A stretch of DNA of 64,000 nt from Nibrella saemangeumensis (GTDB lineage: Bacteria > Bacteroidota > Bacteroidia > Cytophagales > Spirosomataceae). Below, piece by piece: positions 1 to 7,621 of the stretch. Each line of letters opens with the position of its first letter. Position 1 is the stretch's first letter. The DNA lies in NCBI RefSeq assembly GCF_039541915.1, contig NZ_BAABHD010000010.1:1-64000 (forward strand), read 5' to 3'. Both the position numbers and the translations under genes were made by a program. A model generated the notes under the pieces. It was given only the letters and a program-made list of their open reading frames with translations, was not told the DNA's origin and ran no database searches.

Positions 1-4
1 GTCC

Positions 5-70
5 AAAAGCGAGGAGTGAAATCTTGTTAAGTTGGTCACGCTACAAAACAAGCATTTGCCCTCGCTTTTT
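5..70. repeat. 10-bp inverted repeat followed by a T tract at the left edge
   Basis: AAAAGCGAGG at 5-14 is the exact reverse complement of CCTCGCTTTT at 60-69, with 45 bases between them and a short T tract after the right arm. It could be a weak terminator of a gene lying left of the window or the scar of the rearrangement that removed the 5' end of the kinase. No coding frame of useful length crosses it. Confidence 0.35.
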
Positions 71-125
71 CCTATTCTACCCCCTCAATGTCCAGCACTG
101 AGCAAATTCCCAACAACAACCCGCA

Positions 126-623
126 GTGAAGCAGATTTCTGGGCTGCTGGCTTCTGCCATACAGGATATTCGGAGTCTTTCTAAAACGTTGGACAGCGAC
201 ACGGTTCAGCGTTTTGGTTTACGAGAGAGTCTGCACTTAGAATTAGACCGAATTGATAAAACGGGACGGTTTCAAACAATTCTTAACGTAAACGGCACTC
301 CGTACTCATTAGGTGAACAGACGGAAACGGTATTGTTCCGTATGACGCAGGAGGCTCTTAATAACGCGATTAAACACTCCAGCAGTCATGTGCTTACGGT
401 TTCTCTTGATTACCAGCCAACAAGTTTCACCCTAACTGTTACCGACAATGGCAAGGGCTTTGTGGCCGAGGAGGTTTACGAGCGTGATCTGAACCACAAT
501 GGCTCCGGTCTGCGGAATCTGGAGCGCCGGGCCAAACTGTTGGGCGGGACCTGCGTCATCACGAGTAAGCCTAATGATGGAACGCGTATAGAGATTTCAG
601 TACCGAGGAGTAGCAATACATAA
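126..623 (+). pseudogene. Truncated sensor histidine kinase (C-terminal ATPase part only)
   Basis: This encodes the end of a NarX/DesK-type histidine kinase. The segment SAIQDIRSLSKTL near the N-terminus corresponds to the end of a HisKA_3 dimerisation domain. It is followed by a complete HATPase_c domain: N-box around N80 (EALNNAIKH), G1 box DNGKGF from D107, and G2 box GSGLRNLERRA near 126-136. The phospho-accepting histidine helix and any sensor region are missing. The reading frame is closed upstream by TGA at 99-101, and the only early start is GTG at 126. A short ATG frame (88-129) runs into it out of register. It sits 14 bp before a response-regulator-like gene, as expected for a two-component pair. 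I read it as a 5'-deleted or disrupted gene; a functional short ATPase cannot be excluded. Confidence 0.6.
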
Positions 624-637
624 CATTCATATAACCC

Positions 638-1045
638 ATGAACACGTCAATTGCTCTTTTAGAAGCTCATCGTCTCATGGCACAGGGTCTCTCCAACTGG
701 ATCCGGAAAGACTTTGAAGAATACGAGTTGCTGTTTGTAGCCGAAAGCCGTCAGGATCTGCTCGACCACTTAGATCAAAATCAGATACCTGAAATTCTCT
801 TGCTTGACGATTACAGGCAAGAGGTAGGCGGTTTGGAAATCATTCAAATCCTGAACGCACAGTATTCAGCTATTAGGATTTTAGTGTACACCATAAATAC
901 AACTGAAGAACTGATTGACAAGATGATTCGGGCTGGTGCCCGTGGGTATCTGGATAAGGGTTGCAGTCAATTGGAGTTAAAACAAGCTATAGATACTATA
1001 CGGACTAAAGGATTTTATTATTCCGATTTCCTGCCTAACCGCTAA
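638..1045 (+). CDS. Stand-alone, degenerate receiver-domain protein
   Basis: This 135-residue protein is a CheY-like receiver closely resembling the first 130 residues of the next gene (compare HRLMAQGLSNWIRK with HRLLAQALADLIQK), so the two are probably tandem paralogues. It ends just after the receiver and lacks the LuxR-type helix-turn-helix. The phospho-acceptor position is kept (D57 in LLLD), as are the switch Thr (VYT) and the conserved Lys (DKG). The N-terminal acidic pair that binds Mg2+, DD in the paralogue, is EA here (E9-A10), and the MPxMDG loop has become YRQEVGG. Phosphorylation chemistry is therefore probably impaired. It may be a phosphate-independent decoy, or a decaying gene next to the broken kinase. 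Confidence 0.65.
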   Translation: MNTSIALLEAHRLMAQGLSNWIRKDFEEYELLFVAESRQDLLDHLDQNQIPEILLLDDYRQEVGGLEIIQILNAQYSAIRILVYTINTTEELIDKMIRAGARGYLDKGCSQLELKQAIDTIRTKGFYYSDFLPNR

Positions 1046-1173
1046 CAGAAGCTGTCAGACGTTTTATAAACCTTGCGTAAGTTTCTTAAGTATGCGCTAT
1101 TTTTCGGCAGTAGGATTGTAGGAGAGATTACTTACTTTCGCAACGTTCTGCGTGTACGCTTATCCGTTGGTTT

Positions 1174-1812
1174 ATGAAGACAACTGTTGCACTTGTTGAT
1201 GACCACCGTCTGCTCGCTCAAGCTCTGGCCGATCTGATTCAGAAGTTTGAGAATTATGAAGTACTATTCGTAGCGGATAGTGCCCGGTCCATGTTCAACT
1301 ACCTCCGTCAGGATCAGATTCCCGATATTCTCCTCTTGGATATCCGCATGCCGGAGATGGATGGCGTAGAAACCGCCAGACTTCTGAAAGAACAGCATCC
1401 CAGCATAAAGGTTCTGGTGCTAACCATGGTGGAAAAGGAAGATCAGATTGTGAAGATGATCCGGCAAGGTGCACGGGGGTATATTCTGAAGGGCAGTCAT
1501 CCCTCGGAGTTTAAAGCTGGCCTGGATGATGTGCGTACAAAAGGCTGGCATTACTCTGAACTGTTGACGAATGGCCTGATTCGGAATTTGAATCAGCAGG
1601 AGGAGCTAAATGGTAACCAACTGAATGATCGTGAATTGGAGTTTGTGAAATTGGCTTGCAGCGACTTGACATACGTGCAAATTGCCGATAAAATGTGCGT
1701 GGCACCCCGTACTGTAGATGGTTACCGCGAATCAGTCTTTCAAAAATGGAATGTCAAGAGCAGGGTTGCCATGGTAATTGAAGCGATTCGGCGGGGTATT
1801 TTCCAGTTATAA
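1174..1812 (+). CDS. NarL/FixJ-family response regulator
   Basis: This is a full-length (212 aa) two-component transcription regulator. The N-terminal receiver has the acidic pair D9-D10, phospho-acceptor D56 in LLLDIRMPEMDG, switch Thr in VLTM and conserved Lys in YILKG. The C-terminal LuxR-type helix-turn-helix (about 145-212) has the usual LNDRELEFVKLACSDLTYVQIADKM and RTVDGYRESVFQKW pattern. It starts at ATG 1174 after about 130 bp of non-coding DNA. A near-consensus -7 box (TACTTTCG, 1133-1140) lies upstream, so it probably has its own promoter. Its natural kinase would be the gene at 126, which is truncated, so the regulator may now be an orphan or be served by another kinase. Confidence 0.88.
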   Translation: MKTTVALVDDHRLLAQALADLIQKFENYEVLFVADSARSMFNYLRQDQIPDILLLDIRMPEMDGVETARLLKEQHPSIKVLVLTMVEKEDQIVKMIRQGARGYILKGSHPSEFKAGLDDVRTKGWHYSELLTNGLIRNLNQQEELNGNQLNDRELEFVKLACSDLTYVQIADKMCVAPRTVDGYRESVFQKWNVKSRVAMVIEAIRRGIFQL

Positions 1813-1815
1813 AAA

Positions 1816-1851
1816 ATCCGCCCACCGATACATCTACATCAGCGGGCGGAT
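1816..1851 (-). terminator. Rho-independent terminator of the FAS1 gene
   Basis: ATCCGCCC (1816-1823) pairs with GGGCGGAT (1844-1851) around a 20-nt loop. The six A residues at 1811-1816 become a U tract on the minus-strand transcript, so it ends leftward transcription coming from the FAS1 gene. The stop codon of the response regulator lies within the A tract. Confidence 0.75.
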
Positions 1852-1868
1852 CGCACACGGGAATTTAC

Positions 1869-2426
1869 TTACGAATTTGGCAACAGGACTTTGTCGACCA
1901 CGTGAATCACGCCGTTGGACTGGTTCACGTCGGCGGTGGTTACGGTTGAGACGCCACCTTTTTCGTCTGTCAGCATAATCTTACCTCTGTCCATTTTGGC
2001 GGTCAGCGTACCGCCGGCAACGGTTTTCAGCGAGGCCATGCCGTTGCCCTTCTTAATCATGGACATCAGTTCACTGGCACTCACTTTTCCGGCTACTACG
2101 TGGTAGGTCAGTACGCCTTGCAGGGCTCCCTTGTTCTCGGGCTTCAGCAGGGTGGCTACGGTGCCGTCGGGCAGTTTATCGAAGGCATTATTCGTCGGGG
2201 CAAATACGGTAAAAGGACCAGCTCCCTGTAGGGTAGTGACTAGTTCGGCAGCTTTTACGGCGGCTACCAGCGTGGTGTGATCCTTTGAATTTACGGCATT
2301 CTCAATAATGTTCTTGGAGGGGTACATGGGTGCCCCGCCCACCATGACAGTTTTTTCCTGGGCCGAGGCCAGGTTGATCGAGAAAAAACAAGCGACTACA
2401 AGCGAAGCAATTTTCAGCGTTTTCAT
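1869..2426 (-). CDS. Secreted fasciclin (FAS1) domain protein
   Basis: This 185-residue protein has a signal peptide (residues 1-22, cleavage after LASAQ) and one FAS1 domain. The two conserved FAS1 segments are visible: H1-like GPFTVFAPTNNAF near 70-82 and H2-like SNGVIHVVDKVLLP at the C-terminus, with the YH motif (LTYHVVAG) between them. FAS1 domains mediate cell adhesion or surface binding; in Bacteroidota they are common as single-domain periplasmic or secreted proteins whose ligand is unknown. The gene stands alone and has its own terminator. A near-consensus -7 box lies about 20 bp upstream of the start codon. Confidence 0.88.
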   Translation of the reverse strand: MKTLKIASLVVACFFSINLASAQEKTVMVGGAPMYPSKNIIENAVNSKDHTTLVAAVKAAELVTTLQGAGPFTVFAPTNNAFDKLPDGTVATLLKPENKGALQGVLTYHVVAGKVSASELMSMIKKGNGMASLKTVAGGTLTAKMDRGKIMLTDEKGGVSTVTTADVNQSNGVIHVVDKVLLPNS

Positions 2427-2445
2427 AGGAGTGTTTTAAATGGAT

Positions 2446-2453
2446 AAAAGGTA
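2446..2453 (-). promoter_or_regulatory. Possible -7 box for the FAS1 gene
   Basis: On the minus strand this reads TACCTTTT, seven of eight matches to TAnnTTTG, ending about 20 bases before the ATG at 2426. No clear -33 TTTG lies at the right distance, so this is a tentative call. Confidence 0.35.
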
Positions 2454-2519
2454 ATGAAACTCGTGTTGTGATCGATCAACACCAAAACATACGCGGCTCC
2501 CGGAACTTTGGATGTCTGG

Positions 2520-2552
2520 TTTGCAAAAAATCTTTCAGCATTCCTTAACTTG
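2520..2552 (+). promoter_or_regulatory. Possible Bacteroidota-type promoter for the nucleoside hydrolase
   Basis: TTTG at 2520-2523 is followed 22 bases later by TAACTTG (2546-2552), a one-base-short version of TAnnTTTG. Transcription from here would start near 2559, which favours a start codon downstream, such as ATG 2594, over TTG 2561. Confidence 0.35.
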
Positions 2553-2593
2553 CCGCACCCTTGCTCTGCGTTTTACCGAATATGTGTTGCCTT

Positions 2594-3580
2594 ATGTCTT
2601 CTGTACAGTCTCTGAAAAGCGGTATTGTCACGTGTATTCTTACCGGTATTCTCTATGTTTTCAGCCTATCAGTCAGCCTTGCGCAGACCCAGCAACGCCA
2701 GAAAGTCATTTTCGACTGTGACCTGGGCGATGACATCGACGATGCCTACGCTCTGGCCCTGCTGGTGGCGAGCCCGGAACTCGATGTGCTGGGCATTACC
2801 ACCTGCTACGGTCGTACGGATGACCGTGCCCGGCTGGCCTGTCAACTGCTGTACGACTGGGGTCTCGATAGTATTCCGGTGGCTGTCGGACGCGATACCC
2901 GGACTATGAATGAACGGGCGAACTGGTATGCCGATCAGTTTCACTACGCCAAAGGATTCATCCACAAACGTCCTGTTGCTCAGCCGGCGGCCGATTTCAT
3001 CATTGAGCAGTTGCGCAAATATCCCGGCGAGGTAACCATTATCTCAGTGGGGCCGGTGCAGAATATGGCCGATGTAGTTCAGAAAGACCCCGGTGCCATG
3101 CTGCTGGCGAAGCAGGTGGTAGCCATGTTTGGTTCATTCTATGTCGGGTATAACGGCTCCCCGACACCCGATGCCGAATGGAACGTAGCGGTCGACCCGG
3201 CAGCGGCCAAACAGTTTGTGAGCTCTGACGTAAAAATCAAATATGCTGGTCTTGATGTAACGACGTTTATCAAAGCGGATAAAGCCTACCGTGAGCGCCT
3301 GGCGCTGCGCCGGAGTCCGATGACCGATGCGTTGACCGGTCTGCAAAACCTATGGGGCTACGAACGCGACCCAACCCTGTTCGATGCCGTGGCGATTGGT
3401 ATGGTCCTCTGGCCGGATCTGTTTAAAACGCAACAGGCTACAATTGAGGTTGATGATAAGGGCTTTACGCGGCTGGTGCAGGGCCAGAAAGCCAATGCCG
3501 AAATTGGGACTTACGTCAACACCGCCGAGTTTCTAAAACGCCTGATGAAAGTGTATTTGCAGCAAAATCTGCGCAGGTAA
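2594..3580 (+). CDS. Exported nucleoside hydrolase (IunH family)
   Basis: This is an inosine-uridine-preferring nucleoside hydrolase fold, which cleaves the N-glycosidic bond of ribonucleosides to free base and ribose. The diagnostic Ca2+-binding motif appears as DCDLGDDIDDAYALALL (canonical DTDxGxDDAxA). Later conserved elements include VGPVQNMADVV, the NVAVDPAAA segment and a C-terminal FDAVAIG where the family usually has HDPLA. The substitution near the catalytic His suggests altered chemistry or specificity. The preferred start is ATG 2594, which leaves a normal signal peptide (about 30 residues ending SLAQ); TTG 2561 and ATG 2582 also fit the frame. It is followed after 14 bp by the dipeptide epimerase, so the two may be co-transcribed. 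A periplasmic location is inferred from the signal peptide. Confidence 0.83.
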   Translation: MSSVQSLKSGIVTCILTGILYVFSLSVSLAQTQQRQKVIFDCDLGDDIDDAYALALLVASPELDVLGITTCYGRTDDRARLACQLLYDWGLDSIPVAVGRDTRTMNERANWYADQFHYAKGFIHKRPVAQPAADFIIEQLRKYPGEVTIISVGPVQNMADVVQKDPGAMLLAKQVVAMFGSFYVGYNGSPTPDAEWNVAVDPAAAKQFVSSDVKIKYAGLDVTTFIKADKAYRERLALRRSPMTDALTGLQNLWGYERDPTLFDAVAIGMVLWPDLFKTQQATIEVDDKGFTRLVQGQKANAEIGTYVNTAEFLKRLMKVYLQQNLRR

Positions 3581-3594
3581 TTTAATTCAGGCCC

Positions 3595-4638
3595 ATGCAA
3601 CTTCATTTCCATCGCTTCGACTTACAGCTGAAACATACGTTTACCATTGCCCACGACTCGCGTACTGTGCAGCCAACCCTGATTGTGGAGCTGCGCGATG
3701 GTGAGTTAAGCGGTTTTGGTGAAGCCACGGCCAATAAATACTACGGCATCACCATTGATGGAATGATTCAGGCGCTGAACGCAATACGGCCGCTAATTGA
3801 GGGTGGAGACTGGCAAACGGCTGAGGAACTGTGGCAACTGGCCTATCCGCATTTGCAGAACAATCCCTTTGCGCAGTGTGCGCTGGACGAAGCGGCTCAT
3901 GATCTGGTAGCCAAGCGGGCAGGTATGCCGCTGTATCGGTTGTGGGAGCTTGACCCGGCGCCAAATCCGCTGACCAACTATACCATCGGTATTGATACGG
4001 TGGAGAAGATGGTGGCGAAGATGCTGGAATTTCCCTGGCCGTTGTATAAAGTGAAGCTGGGTACAGCCGATGATTTGGCCATTGTCCGTGAGCTGCGCCA
4101 GCATAGCGACGCTACCTTTCGGGTCGATGCCAACTGTGCCTGGACCGCCGATCAGGCCATTGCCTATGCCCCTGTACTCAAAGACCTGGGCGTGGAGTTT
4201 ATCGAACAGCCCCTGAAAGCTGATGACCAAGAGGGAATGAAGCGTGTCTACGCCCAAAGTGTCCTGCCGGTTATTGCCGATGAAAGCTGTATTGTCGAGA
4301 GTGATGTAGCCAGATGCGTGGGCTATTTTCACGGCATCAACATTAAACTGACCAAATGCGGAGGCCTGACGCCCACCCGGCGAATGATTGCACAGGCCCG
4401 CAGCCTGGGTATGCAGGTAATGGTCGGTTGTATGAACGAAACCAGCGTGGGCATTTCGGCCATTGCCCAACTGCTGCCGCTGCTCGACTATGTCGATATG
4501 GACGGTACGCTGCTGATTACCAATGATCCGGCCACGGGCGTAACGTTCGACTTTGGCCGCGTGATTTATGCGGATGCTAACGGGACCGGCGCCCAACTGC
4601 TTCCGTTGACCGGATTGGGAAACCAGGTTGGACCGTAG
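3595..4638 (+). CDS. Dipeptide epimerase (L-Ala-D/L-Glu epimerase type)
   Basis: This enolase-superfamily protein of the muconate-lactonising subgroup is 347 aa long. The catalytic lysines are in YKVKLG (K152, K154), the metal ligands are D178 (RVDAN), E204 (IEQPL) and D229 (ADES), and the opposite-face lysine is K251 (INIKLTK). A DMDG motif near the C-terminus matches the Asp-x-Asp that binds the dipeptide amino group in Ala-Glu epimerases. The known role is to convert L-Ala-D-Glu from murein peptides into L-Ala-L-Glu for degradation in the cytoplasm. No signal peptide is seen. Downstream neighbours (AONS-like enzyme, beta-lactamase-fold protein, NlpC/P60 peptidase) support a murein-peptide salvage role. 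Exact dipeptide specificity is not readable from the sequence. Confidence 0.88.
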   Translation: MQLHFHRFDLQLKHTFTIAHDSRTVQPTLIVELRDGELSGFGEATANKYYGITIDGMIQALNAIRPLIEGGDWQTAEELWQLAYPHLQNNPFAQCALDEAAHDLVAKRAGMPLYRLWELDPAPNPLTNYTIGIDTVEKMVAKMLEFPWPLYKVKLGTADDLAIVRELRQHSDATFRVDANCAWTADQAIAYAPVLKDLGVEFIEQPLKADDQEGMKRVYAQSVLPVIADESCIVESDVARCVGYFHGINIKLTKCGGLTPTRRMIAQARSLGMQVMVGCMNETSVGISAIAQLLPLLDYVDMDGTLLITNDPATGVTFDFGRVIYADANGTGAQLLPLTGLGNQVGP

Positions 4639-4669
4639 AGCTTACCATACACCATTGCCTGCCCTATCG

Positions 4670-4677
4670 TATATTTG
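4670..4677 (+). promoter_or_regulatory. Consensus -7 box 4 nt before the AONS-like gene
   Basis: TATATTTG matches TAnnTTTG at every position and ends four bases before ATG 4682. If used, the transcript would start at or very near the A of the ATG, giving a leaderless mRNA. No -33 TTTG is visible 19-20 bp upstream. Confidence 0.4.
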
Positions 4678-4681
4678 GGCA

Positions 4682-5737
4682 ATGGCAGCTATTCTTACCA
4701 CCGATCACCTTCCTGGCCGTACTATCCTTCACAACAACCGCGAATACCTTTTTTTCAGCGGTACCTCCTACCTCGGCATTCCACAGAACACCGAGTTTCA
4801 GCAACTCCTTATCGAATCCCTTAGCCGTTACGGAACCATGTTCGGTAGCTCCCGCAACGGGAACCTGCGGTTGAGCATCTACGAAGAAGCTGAGCGACAG
4901 ATAGCGGCTTTGACCGGGGCCGAAGCCGCCCTGACGTTATCGTCGGGGATGATGGCGGGGCAGGTGGTAGCCAATTACCTGCGGGCGCAGCAGTATTCCT
5001 TCCTGTACGGCCCCTGCACCCACCCAGCGCTCTGGCACGAGCCCACCGTGGATTTACCCACCCTATCATTTGTAGATTGGACGGACCGGCTGCCCGACCT
5101 GCTGACCATTACCGGCCATGCTGTTATCGCGGTCAACTCCATTGATGCTGTCCGGTCGGAAGCCTATCCATTTGACTGGGTTAATCAGTTGCCAACGGAT
5201 CAACCCATTACGCTGGTAGTGGACGATTCGCATGGATTAGGAGTACTGAGAGAGGCCGGAAGCGGTATCTGGCAGCAGATTCCCCGGCGGCCTAACGTCC
5301 GGCTGATCGTGACAGCCTCACTGGCCAAGGCCATGGGGCTGCCCGGTGGCGTGGTATTCAGCGATGCCGAAACCATAGCCGCCATCCAGCACACGGCTTT
5401 TTTCGGGGCCTGTTCGCCTATACCACCGGCTTATCTGGATGCGTTTCGTAAAGCAGAGACAATCTATACTCAGGCCCGTATCCGGCTCACACAGAATATT
5501 GCGTTGGCGGAGCGGTTGTTGCTACCAACGGGCCTGTTCCGGCAGGCCGCCGGCTACCCGGTGTTTTATACTGAGTGGGATGAGCTATACCCATTTCTGC
5601 TGGAAAACGGTATCTTTATCTATTCGTTTGCGTATCCAACACCGGCCGATAAGGCAAATACCCGCATTGTCATCAGCGCATTTCATGAGCCGGAAGATAT
5701 TAACCGTTTAGCCGCTTGCATCTATGAATTACGGTAA
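4682..5737 (+). CDS. PLP-dependent alpha-oxoamine synthase-like enzyme (AONS/KBL family)
   Basis: This fold-type I PLP enzyme resembles 8-amino-7-oxononanoate synthase and glycine C-acetyltransferase. Visible landmarks are FSGTSYLGI near the N-terminus, the glycine-rich FGSSRNGN segment, ALTLSSGMMAG, the DDSHGLGVL aspartate loop and VTASLAKAMGLPGG carrying the Schiff-base lysine. At 351 aa it is slightly shorter than typical AONS. I chose ATG 4682 because the protein then begins just before the conserved region; a TTG at 4628 would overlap the epimerase. It sits between the epimerase and a serine hydrolase, and its 3' end overlaps the next gene by 14 bp. It is not near bioB (51389), so a biotin role is not implied. 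The substrate is unknown. Confidence 0.78.
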   Translation: MAAILTTDHLPGRTILHNNREYLFFSGTSYLGIPQNTEFQQLLIESLSRYGTMFGSSRNGNLRLSIYEEAERQIAALTGAEAALTLSSGMMAGQVVANYLRAQQYSFLYGPCTHPALWHEPTVDLPTLSFVDWTDRLPDLLTITGHAVIAVNSIDAVRSEAYPFDWVNQLPTDQPITLVVDDSHGLGVLREAGSGIWQQIPRRPNVRLIVTASLAKAMGLPGGVVFSDAETIAAIQHTAFFGACSPIPPAYLDAFRKAETIYTQARIRLTQNIALAERLLLPTGLFRQAAGYPVFYTEWDELYPFLLENGIFIYSFAYPTPADKANTRIVISAFHEPEDINRLAACIYELR

Positions 5738-7001
5738 GAGCTATTGTTACAAACGTATGGGAAGCAGCGTAACAGTGAGTGTACTGGTGGGAGTGTTCCT
5801 CCTGTTAACCACCCTGTGCAGTCAGGCTCAGAAAAGCGATAAGCTGCTGACGGATCTGCTGAATAACAATACAGAGTTATTCGGCCCGATACTGCGCGAT
5901 CCGGCTAAATACGACATTCAGATACTCTACACCCAAATCGACCGGAATGCGCAGAATCAGCCTTCGTTCCGCACCTATCGCTACCGCATCGACAAAGATC
6001 GGTACTTTTACCCGGCCAGTACAGTGAAGTTCCCGGCGGTGCTGCTGGCCCTGGAGAAACTGAACGAGCTGAAACTTGATAAAAACGCCACCATGCTGAC
6101 CGACTCAGCTTATGCCCGGCAGACGCCGGTGCGGGAGGACCCAACGGCGCAGCGTGGCCTGCCTTCAGTAGCGCATTATGCCAAAAAGATTCTGCTGGTC
6201 AGCGATAACGATGCCTTCAACCGCCTGTACGAATTTATGGGGCAGTGCGACATCAACGAGCGGCTTTACAGTAAAGGTTACCAGAATGTACGAATCGTGC
6301 ATCGCCTGTCGCTGCCGATGACGGCCGAACAAAACCGGCATACCAACCCTGTCCGTTTTGTAGATGGCAATAAAGTCCTGTATCAGCAGCCGGTGCAGCT
6401 ATGCGACCGCACTTTCCGTCCGGTTACTTCTATCAATAGGGGTATTGGTTATAGGCAAGGGGACTCGCTGGTGAACCGGCCGTTCGACTTTACCGAGAAG
6501 AACTACTTTGCGCTGGAAGACCAGCAGGAGATGCTGAAAGCGGTGCTGTTTCCGGATGCAGTGCCGGCCAAGAAGCGGTTCAATCTAACCCCCGATGATT
6601 ATCAGTTCCTGTACCGGTACCTGTCGCAACTGCCCCGCGAAAGCAGTTACCCTAAATACGATTCGACGTATTACGACAGCTATTGCAAGTTTCTGCTGAC
6701 CGGCGACAATAAAAAAGGATTTCCGCCGGGCGTGCGCATTTTCAATAAAGTTGGTGATGCGTACGGTTACATGATCGACAACGCCTACATCGTTGACTTC
6801 GACCGGGGTGTTGAGTTTCTGCTATCGGCGGTAATCTACTGCAATGCCGACGGTGTTTTTAACGATGACCGGTATGAATATGAATCCGTTGGCTTCCCGT
6901 TTATGGCAAATTTGGGACGGATAATCTTCGATTATGAGGTAAAGCGAAAACGGTCACAAATTCCCGATCTGTCACGTTTCCGGATTGCTTACGATCAGTA
7001 A
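5724..7001 (+). CDS. Exported serine hydrolase with class A beta-lactamase fold
   Basis: The three active-site motifs of the penicillin-recognising family are present in order: S99-T-V-K102 (SxxK), S160-D-N162 (SDN) and NKVGD near residue 352 (KTG counterpart). A signal peptide covers about residues 12-36 (cleavage after SQAQ); ATG 5757 is an alternative start that keeps it. At 425 aa it is much longer than true class A beta-lactamases (about 290), with a large insertion between SDN and KVG. The KVG instead of KTG and the context suggest a murein-related serine hydrolase rather than an antibiotic-resistance enzyme, but beta-lactam hydrolysis cannot be excluded. It overlaps the preceding gene by 14 bp, indicating translational coupling. 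Confidence 0.78.
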   Translation: MNYGKSYCYKRMGSSVTVSVLVGVFLLLTTLCSQAQKSDKLLTDLLNNNTELFGPILRDPAKYDIQILYTQIDRNAQNQPSFRTYRYRIDKDRYFYPASTVKFPAVLLALEKLNELKLDKNATMLTDSAYARQTPVREDPTAQRGLPSVAHYAKKILLVSDNDAFNRLYEFMGQCDINERLYSKGYQNVRIVHRLSLPMTAEQNRHTNPVRFVDGNKVLYQQPVQLCDRTFRPVTSINRGIGYRQGDSLVNRPFDFTEKNYFALEDQQEMLKAVLFPDAVPAKKRFNLTPDDYQFLYRYLSQLPRESSYPKYDSTYYDSYCKFLLTGDNKKGFPPGVRIFNKVGDAYGYMIDNAYIVDFDRGVEFLLSAVIYCNADGVFNDDRYEYESVGFPFMANLGRIIFDYEVKRKRSQIPDLSRFRIAYDQ

Positions 7002-7078
7002 CCGTTACCTCAATATACGCCGGTGAGGGCATGAAATTTGGGGAAACTGCGTTCTTCTATAAAAATTGACTATTCACC

Positions 7079-7528
7079 ATGAAAAGGCTACTCTATCTCC
7101 TGTTTGTCCCGTTATCGTTTACCGCCTGTAAAAAAGATACTGAGCCCGAAGTTGATGCAGCAACTAGGTTAGCCGGAACGTATCAGTTGAGCTATGCCTT
7201 GTTAGATGATAAGACAAATCCTAAACTAGAGAGTCCTCTGCCGGTAACGTTAGGTGGAGTAACAGTAGCCTCGGGAACACTGGTAGTAACGCGAAAAAAT
7301 GAAAATGCAGTAGACGGAAATTTGGTGATAAAAGTGCAGGGGAGCCCAGACATGAATGTGACTTTTCAAAATGTAGAGGTTAAAAAAAATGCGGCAATGT
7401 ATGACTTGTATCTAGGGCCAACAAAGATTGGCTCAGCAGACGGGACTAACCTGGACGTAGATGCCACCCAAACTAATCCACAGACAAATGTAGCGACACG
7501 ACTGGCTTTTAAGGCAAAGAAGGAATAA
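7079..7528 (+). CDS. Small lipoprotein of unknown function
   Basis: This 149-residue protein has a lipoprotein signal peptide ending in SFTAC (lipid-accepting C17), so it is predicted to be membrane-anchored in the periplasm or outer membrane. The rest looks like a compact beta-rich domain (repeated short strands such as LAGTYQLSYALL, GTLVVTRK, NVTFQNVEV), reminiscent of lipocalin-like Bacteroidota lipoproteins, but I recognise no specific family. Its base composition is visibly more AT-rich than the genes on either side (many AAA, ATG and AGG codons), which may indicate a different history. It ends at a strong terminator and so closes the transcription unit that begins upstream. Confidence 0.75.
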   Translation: MKRLLYLLFVPLSFTACKKDTEPEVDAATRLAGTYQLSYALLDDKTNPKLESPLPVTLGGVTVASGTLVVTRKNENAVDGNLVIKVQGSPDMNVTFQNVEVKKNAAMYDLYLGPTKIGSADGTNLDVDATQTNPQTNVATRLAFKAKKE

Positions 7529-7555
7529 CGGCTATTAGAACAAACAGCTTAAATG

Positions 7556-7588
7556 GGAACGTTAGCCGGTCTGGCAGCGTTCCTTTTT
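7556..7588 (+). terminator. Rho-independent terminator after the lipoprotein gene
   Basis: GGAACG (7556-7561) pairs with CGTTCC (7578-7583), extended inside by an imperfect TAGCC/GGCAG pairing, and is followed at once by TTTTT (7584-7588). Confidence 0.85.
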
Positions 7589-7609
7589 AGTTGTTGACCC
7601 TTGCTTTGT

Positions 7610-7617
7610 TACGTTTG
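7610..7617 (+). promoter_or_regulatory. Consensus -7 box 4 nt before the NlpC/P60 gene
   Basis: TACGTTTG fits TAnnTTTG exactly and ends four bases before ATG 7622, the same spacing as at 4670-4682. A T-rich stretch about 20 bp upstream could serve as a weak -33 element but overlaps the terminator T tract. Confidence 0.45.
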
Positions 7618-7621
7618 GTTT

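Noticed and set aside
3793..4596. Long open frame on the minus strand (267 codons) within the dipeptide epimerase gene
   Set aside because: It lies wholly opposite a gene with all catalytic residues of its family, shows no domain or signal peptide, and is explained by codon bias of the real gene.
4682..5737. bioF (8-amino-7-oxononanoate synthase) assignment
   Set aside because: Similarity is to the whole oxoamine-synthase family, and the genomic context is murein salvage rather than biotin synthesis.
5724..7001. Acquired antibiotic-resistance beta-lactamase
   Set aside because: Much longer than class A enzymes, KVG third motif, coupled to murein-salvage genes, no mobile element nearby.
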